NCBI GenBank assembly: GCA_937927885.1
Contig: CALEZJ010000357.1
Coordinates: 1-9,177 of the forward strand
DNA: 9,177 bases
Reading direction: 5' to 3'
Origin: an uncultured Paracoccaceae bacterium
GTDB taxonomy: Bacteria; Pseudomonadota; Alphaproteobacteria; Rhodobacterales; Rhodobacteraceae
Position 1 is the stretch's first letter; each line of letters opens with the position of its first letter. Positions 7,249-9,177 of this stretch are shown in pieces. The translations under genes and the position numbers were made by a program. The notes beneath the pieces are model-generated. The model was not told the origin of the DNA, ran no database searches, and saw only the letters and a list, made by a program, of their open reading frames with translations.

Positions 7249-7280
7249 CGAGAGTATTTTCGCCAAGATGAAGGGGCAGG
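7249..7280 (+). other. AT-richer intergenic motif before tilS
   Basis: The stretch begins CGAGAGTATTTTCGCC and continues AAGATGAAGGGGCAGG. It stands out by its TATTTT run against the GC-rich surroundings. It resembles a GAGTATTT...AAGATGAAG sequence I recall seeing often between genes in Rhodobacterales genomes; that is memory, not a search. It also supplies the AAGGGG and AGGG ribosome-binding sequence for tilS. It occurs once in this window. Confidence 0.35.
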
Positions 7281-7283
7281 GTC

Positions 7284-8510
7284 ATGAGTGACCCGGCCCC
7301 TTTGGCCTGTTTGGAGGCGGCCTGTGATGGCCTGTCGCGGGTGGGTGTCGCGGTATCGGGCGGAGGGGACTCGGTAGCTGCTCTCGCGCTCGCGGTCGAC
7401 ATTTTGGGCCCTGCGCGCGTCGCGGCGGTGACGGTGGATCACGGTTTGCGCCCCGAGGCAGCGGCCGAGGCGGACTTTGTGGGTGGGGTTTGTGCCCGAC
7501 TAGGGGTCGAGCATGCTGTACTTCGATGGGACGGGGTGCACAGAGGCAATCTGATGGAGGCCGCGCGCACGGCGCGCTTGCGGCTGATCGCCGATTGGGC
7601 ACGAGGCAGGGTGGATGCGGTCGTGCTGGCCCACACGCTGGATGACCAGGCCGAGACCGTCCTGATGCGGCTGGCCCGGGGTTCGGGTGTCGATGGGCTC
7701 TCTGGCATGGCGGCGCAGCGCTGGGCATTCGGAGTGCTCTGGCTCAGGCCCTTCCTGAGGGTGACGCGAGCGGCGTTACGAGCCGAATTGCGCGCGCGCG
7801 GGCAGGGTTGGGTCGAGGATCCGACCAACGCCGATCCGGCCTATCTCAGGGTGCAGGCACGGCGGGCGCTGGACGCCTTGGCATCGCTGGGGATCACGGC
7901 CGAAGGGCTGGCGGTCACGGCTTGGCGCATGCGCCGTGCGCGCGAGGCGCTGGAGAGCGATGTGCAGGCGGCGCTGGACACGCTGGTGCGCGAAGAGCGC
8001 GGTACGCTGCTTATCGCCGAAGGTGCGCGTTCGCTGACCGACGAAATCCGGCTGCGGATGTTTGCACATCTGCTGGGGCATCTGGGCGGTTCGCATTATC
8101 GTCCCAGACTGGCTGAATTGGAACGGCTGGTTCGTACCGGACAGGGAACACTGGGAGGCTGCGTGCTGGCGCCACGGGGTACCGGCTGGCGACTGTGGCG
8201 CGAGGCGCGGGCGGTTCGCAGTAGTCTGCCATGGGATGGGCGCTGGACGCTGGTGGGGGGCGACGGCGCCCCGGCCATGATCGCTGCGCTGGGAGAGGCA
8301 GGGCTACTGACGTTGAGTCGGCAAGCGGCGGCAGGGATGCACGCGCATTGGCGCGATACCGGTTTGCCCCGCTCTGCGCTGGCTGGGCTGCCCGCGGTCT
8401 GGCGCGATGGGCGGCTGATCGCCTCGCCCCTGACCTGCTGGCCGCAGGGATGGACGTTGAATGCGCAGCCTTTGGCTCCGATTGTCACCCCGGCGTCACT
8501 ATCGCATTGA
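7284..8510 (+). CDS. tilS: tRNA(Ile)-lysidine synthetase TilS
   Basis: A 408-residue cytoplasmic enzyme (E. coli 432) that attaches lysine to cytidine 34 of the CAU-anticodon tRNA-Ile using ATP, so that it reads AUA and is charged with isoleucine. The PP-loop SGGGDS is at residues 25-30, close to the N-terminus as expected. VDHGLRPEA (51-59) and AHTLDDQAETVLMRLARGSG (116-135) are the other hallmarks of the catalytic domain. VEDPTNADPAYLRVQARR, in the middle of the protein, is also typical. The C-terminal third is diverged but keeps the end motif GLPAVWRDGRLIASP. ATG 7284 has AAGGGG (7271-7276) and AGGG (7278-7281) upstream. Being essential for AUA decoding, the gene should be intact, and it is. 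ftsH follows 66 bases later, a pairing common in bacteria. Confidence 0.95.
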   Translation: MSDPAPLACLEAACDGLSRVGVAVSGGGDSVAALALAVDILGPARVAAVTVDHGLRPEAAAEADFVGGVCARLGVEHAVLRWDGVHRGNLMEAARTARLRLIADWARGRVDAVVLAHTLDDQAETVLMRLARGSGVDGLSGMAAQRWAFGVLWLRPFLRVTRAALRAELRARGQGWVEDPTNADPAYLRVQARRALDALASLGITAEGLAVTAWRMRRAREALESDVQAALDTLVREERGTLLIAEGARSLTDEIRLRMFAHLLGHLGGSHYRPRLAELERLVRTGQGTLGGCVLAPRGTGWRLWREARAVRSSLPWDGRWTLVGGDGAPAMIAALGEAGLLTLSRQAAAGMHAHWRDTGLPRSALAGLPAVWRDGRLIASPLTCWPQGWTLNAQPLAPIVTPASLSH

Positions 8511-8534
8511 AGTCACCCGCTGCATCACTATCTT
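8507..8534 (+). promoter_or_regulatory. Candidate promoter for ftsH, possibly heat-shock type
   Basis: TTGAAG (8507-8512), overlapping the tilS stop, lies 16 bp before TATCTT (8529-8534), preceded by C. The -35 resembles the CTTGAA element of alphaproteobacterial RpoH promoters (here ATTGAA), and CTATCT is near the C/T-A-T type -10. It would give a leader of roughly 35 bases before ftsH. ftsH is heat-inducible in several bacteria, so the match is plausible but unproven. Confidence 0.35.
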
Positions 8535-8576
8535 AGAGGCAACTGGCCCGACGTGGCCGCGAAAGTGGAGAGCCCC

Positions 8577-9177
8577 GTGGGCAACGCGCGCAATTTCGCC
8601 TTCTGGATCGTCCTGTTCTTTCTGATGATCGTACTGTTCACGCTGTTCAACAACGGCAGTGGCACGACAGCAGGGCGGACCATCGGCTATTCGGATTTCC
8701 TGGCACGGGTCGAAGCGGGCGAGGTCAGCCGCGTGGTCATCGACGGCGAGACGCTGCGGGTGACCGACCGGTCGGGGCAGGCCTACACAACGATCCGCCC
8801 CTCGGGCGAGAACACGACCGAGCGACTGCTTGGCTCTAACGTGTCGATCGAAGCCCGCGCGCAGGAGCGTTCGGGCCTGATGTCGGCGATCTCGGTCTGG
8901 CTGCCGTTCCTCTTGTTGATCGGCGTGTGGATCTTCTTCATGAACCGCATGCAGGGCGGCGGCAAAGGCGGCGCGATGGGCTTTGGCAAGTCGAAAGCCA
9001 AGCTCTTGACCGAAAAGCACGGCCGCGTGACCTTTGACGACGTGGCCGGCATCGATGAGGCCAAGGACGAACTGGAAGAGATCGTCGAATTCCTGCGTAA
9101 TCCGCAGAAGTTCAGCCGCTTGGGCGGCAAGATTCCGAAAGGCGCGCTGCTGGTCGGCCCGCCCGGCACCGGTAAGA
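8577..9177 (+). CDS. ftsH: FtsH, membrane AAA+ zinc metalloprotease (3' partial)
   Basis: The first 200 codons of FtsH, which extracts and degrades damaged or regulated membrane and cytoplasmic proteins; the family is about 640 residues. Helix 1 spans about residues 7-24 (FAFWIVLFFLMIVLFTLF). A periplasmic FtsH_ext domain follows (about 25-100, with YSDFLARVEAGEVSRVVIDG at 38-57). Helix 2 is at about 105-121. A Gly-rich linker then leads into the AAA domain: VTFDDVAGIDEAKDELEEIV (151-170) and the Walker A GPPGTGK (194-200), whose lysine is the last full codon. The protease HExxH lies beyond the window. I chose GTG 8577 because GGAGA (8567-8571) is 5 bases upstream and relatives begin MGNARN. 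In-frame GTGs at 8565 and 8553 would add 4 or 8 residues. Confidence 0.96.
   Translation, partial: MGNARNFAFWIVLFFLMIVLFTLFNNGSGTTAGRTIGYSDFLARVEAGEVSRVVIDGETLRVTDRSGQAYTTIRPSGENTTERLLGSNVSIEARAQERSGLMSAISVWLPFLLLIGVWIFFMNRMQGGGKGGAMGFGKSKAKLLTEKHGRVTFDDVAGIDEAKDELEEIVEFLRNPQKFSRLGGKIPKGALLVGPPGTGK

Noticed and set aside
8062..8536. Short overlapping frames within tilS on both strands
   Set aside because: They have no recognisable motifs and lie inside an intact tilS.

Overview
The window is a high-GC, gene-dense stretch of chromosome. It most likely comes from an alphaproteobacterium of the Rhodobacterales (Rhodobacter/Paracoccus/Roseobacter type). The gene order ybgC-tolQ-tolR-tolA-tolB-pal followed by tilS and ftsH is typical of that group. 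So are the Pro/Ala/Glu-rich TolA, the paired cysteines near the Pal C-terminus and the FtsH N-terminus beginning MGNARN. All genes lie on the plus strand. I see no RNA genes, mobile elements, CRISPR arrays, phage genes or clear breaks in gene integrity.

Positions 1-2337 form a tightly coupled group of three genes: the 3' part of a PaaI/YbgC-like hotdog thioesterase (start outside the window), a DinF-type MATE exporter, and a 204-residue protein of unknown family. Each junction is a 4-base ATGA overlap, so the three are probably co-translated. A 125-bp gap separates them from the next group.

Positions 2463-7183 hold the cell-envelope Tol-Pal cluster. It has the acyl-CoA thioesterase ybgC, the inner-membrane motor tolQ-tolR, the periplasm-spanning tolA, the periplasmic beta-propeller tolB and the peptidoglycan-binding lipoprotein pal. 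TolQ/TolR use proton-motive force to energise TolA, which acts on TolB-Pal to constrict the outer membrane at division and keep it stable. tolQ-tolR-tolA-tolB are almost contiguous. Candidate promoters lie before tolQ (good) and pal (weak). The coordinator gene cpoB (ybgF), which normally follows pal, is absent. In its place is a 100-bp spacer with two tandem GC-rich hairpins and an AT-richer motif that resembles an intergenic sequence I recall from Rhodobacterales.

Positions 7284-9177 carry tilS (tRNA-Ile lysidine synthetase) and the first 200 codons of ftsH (membrane AAA+ protease). The ftsH fragment ends at the Walker A lysine. The short tilS-ftsH gap holds a promoter-like sequence that could be read by a heat-shock sigma factor.

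I did not find a new biological system. This is mainly a conserved housekeeping and envelope region. The points worth a second look are the missing cpoB, a twin-arginine-like signal peptide on TolB, the structured pal-tilS spacer, the candidate promoters, and the unknown gene coupled to the MATE exporter.
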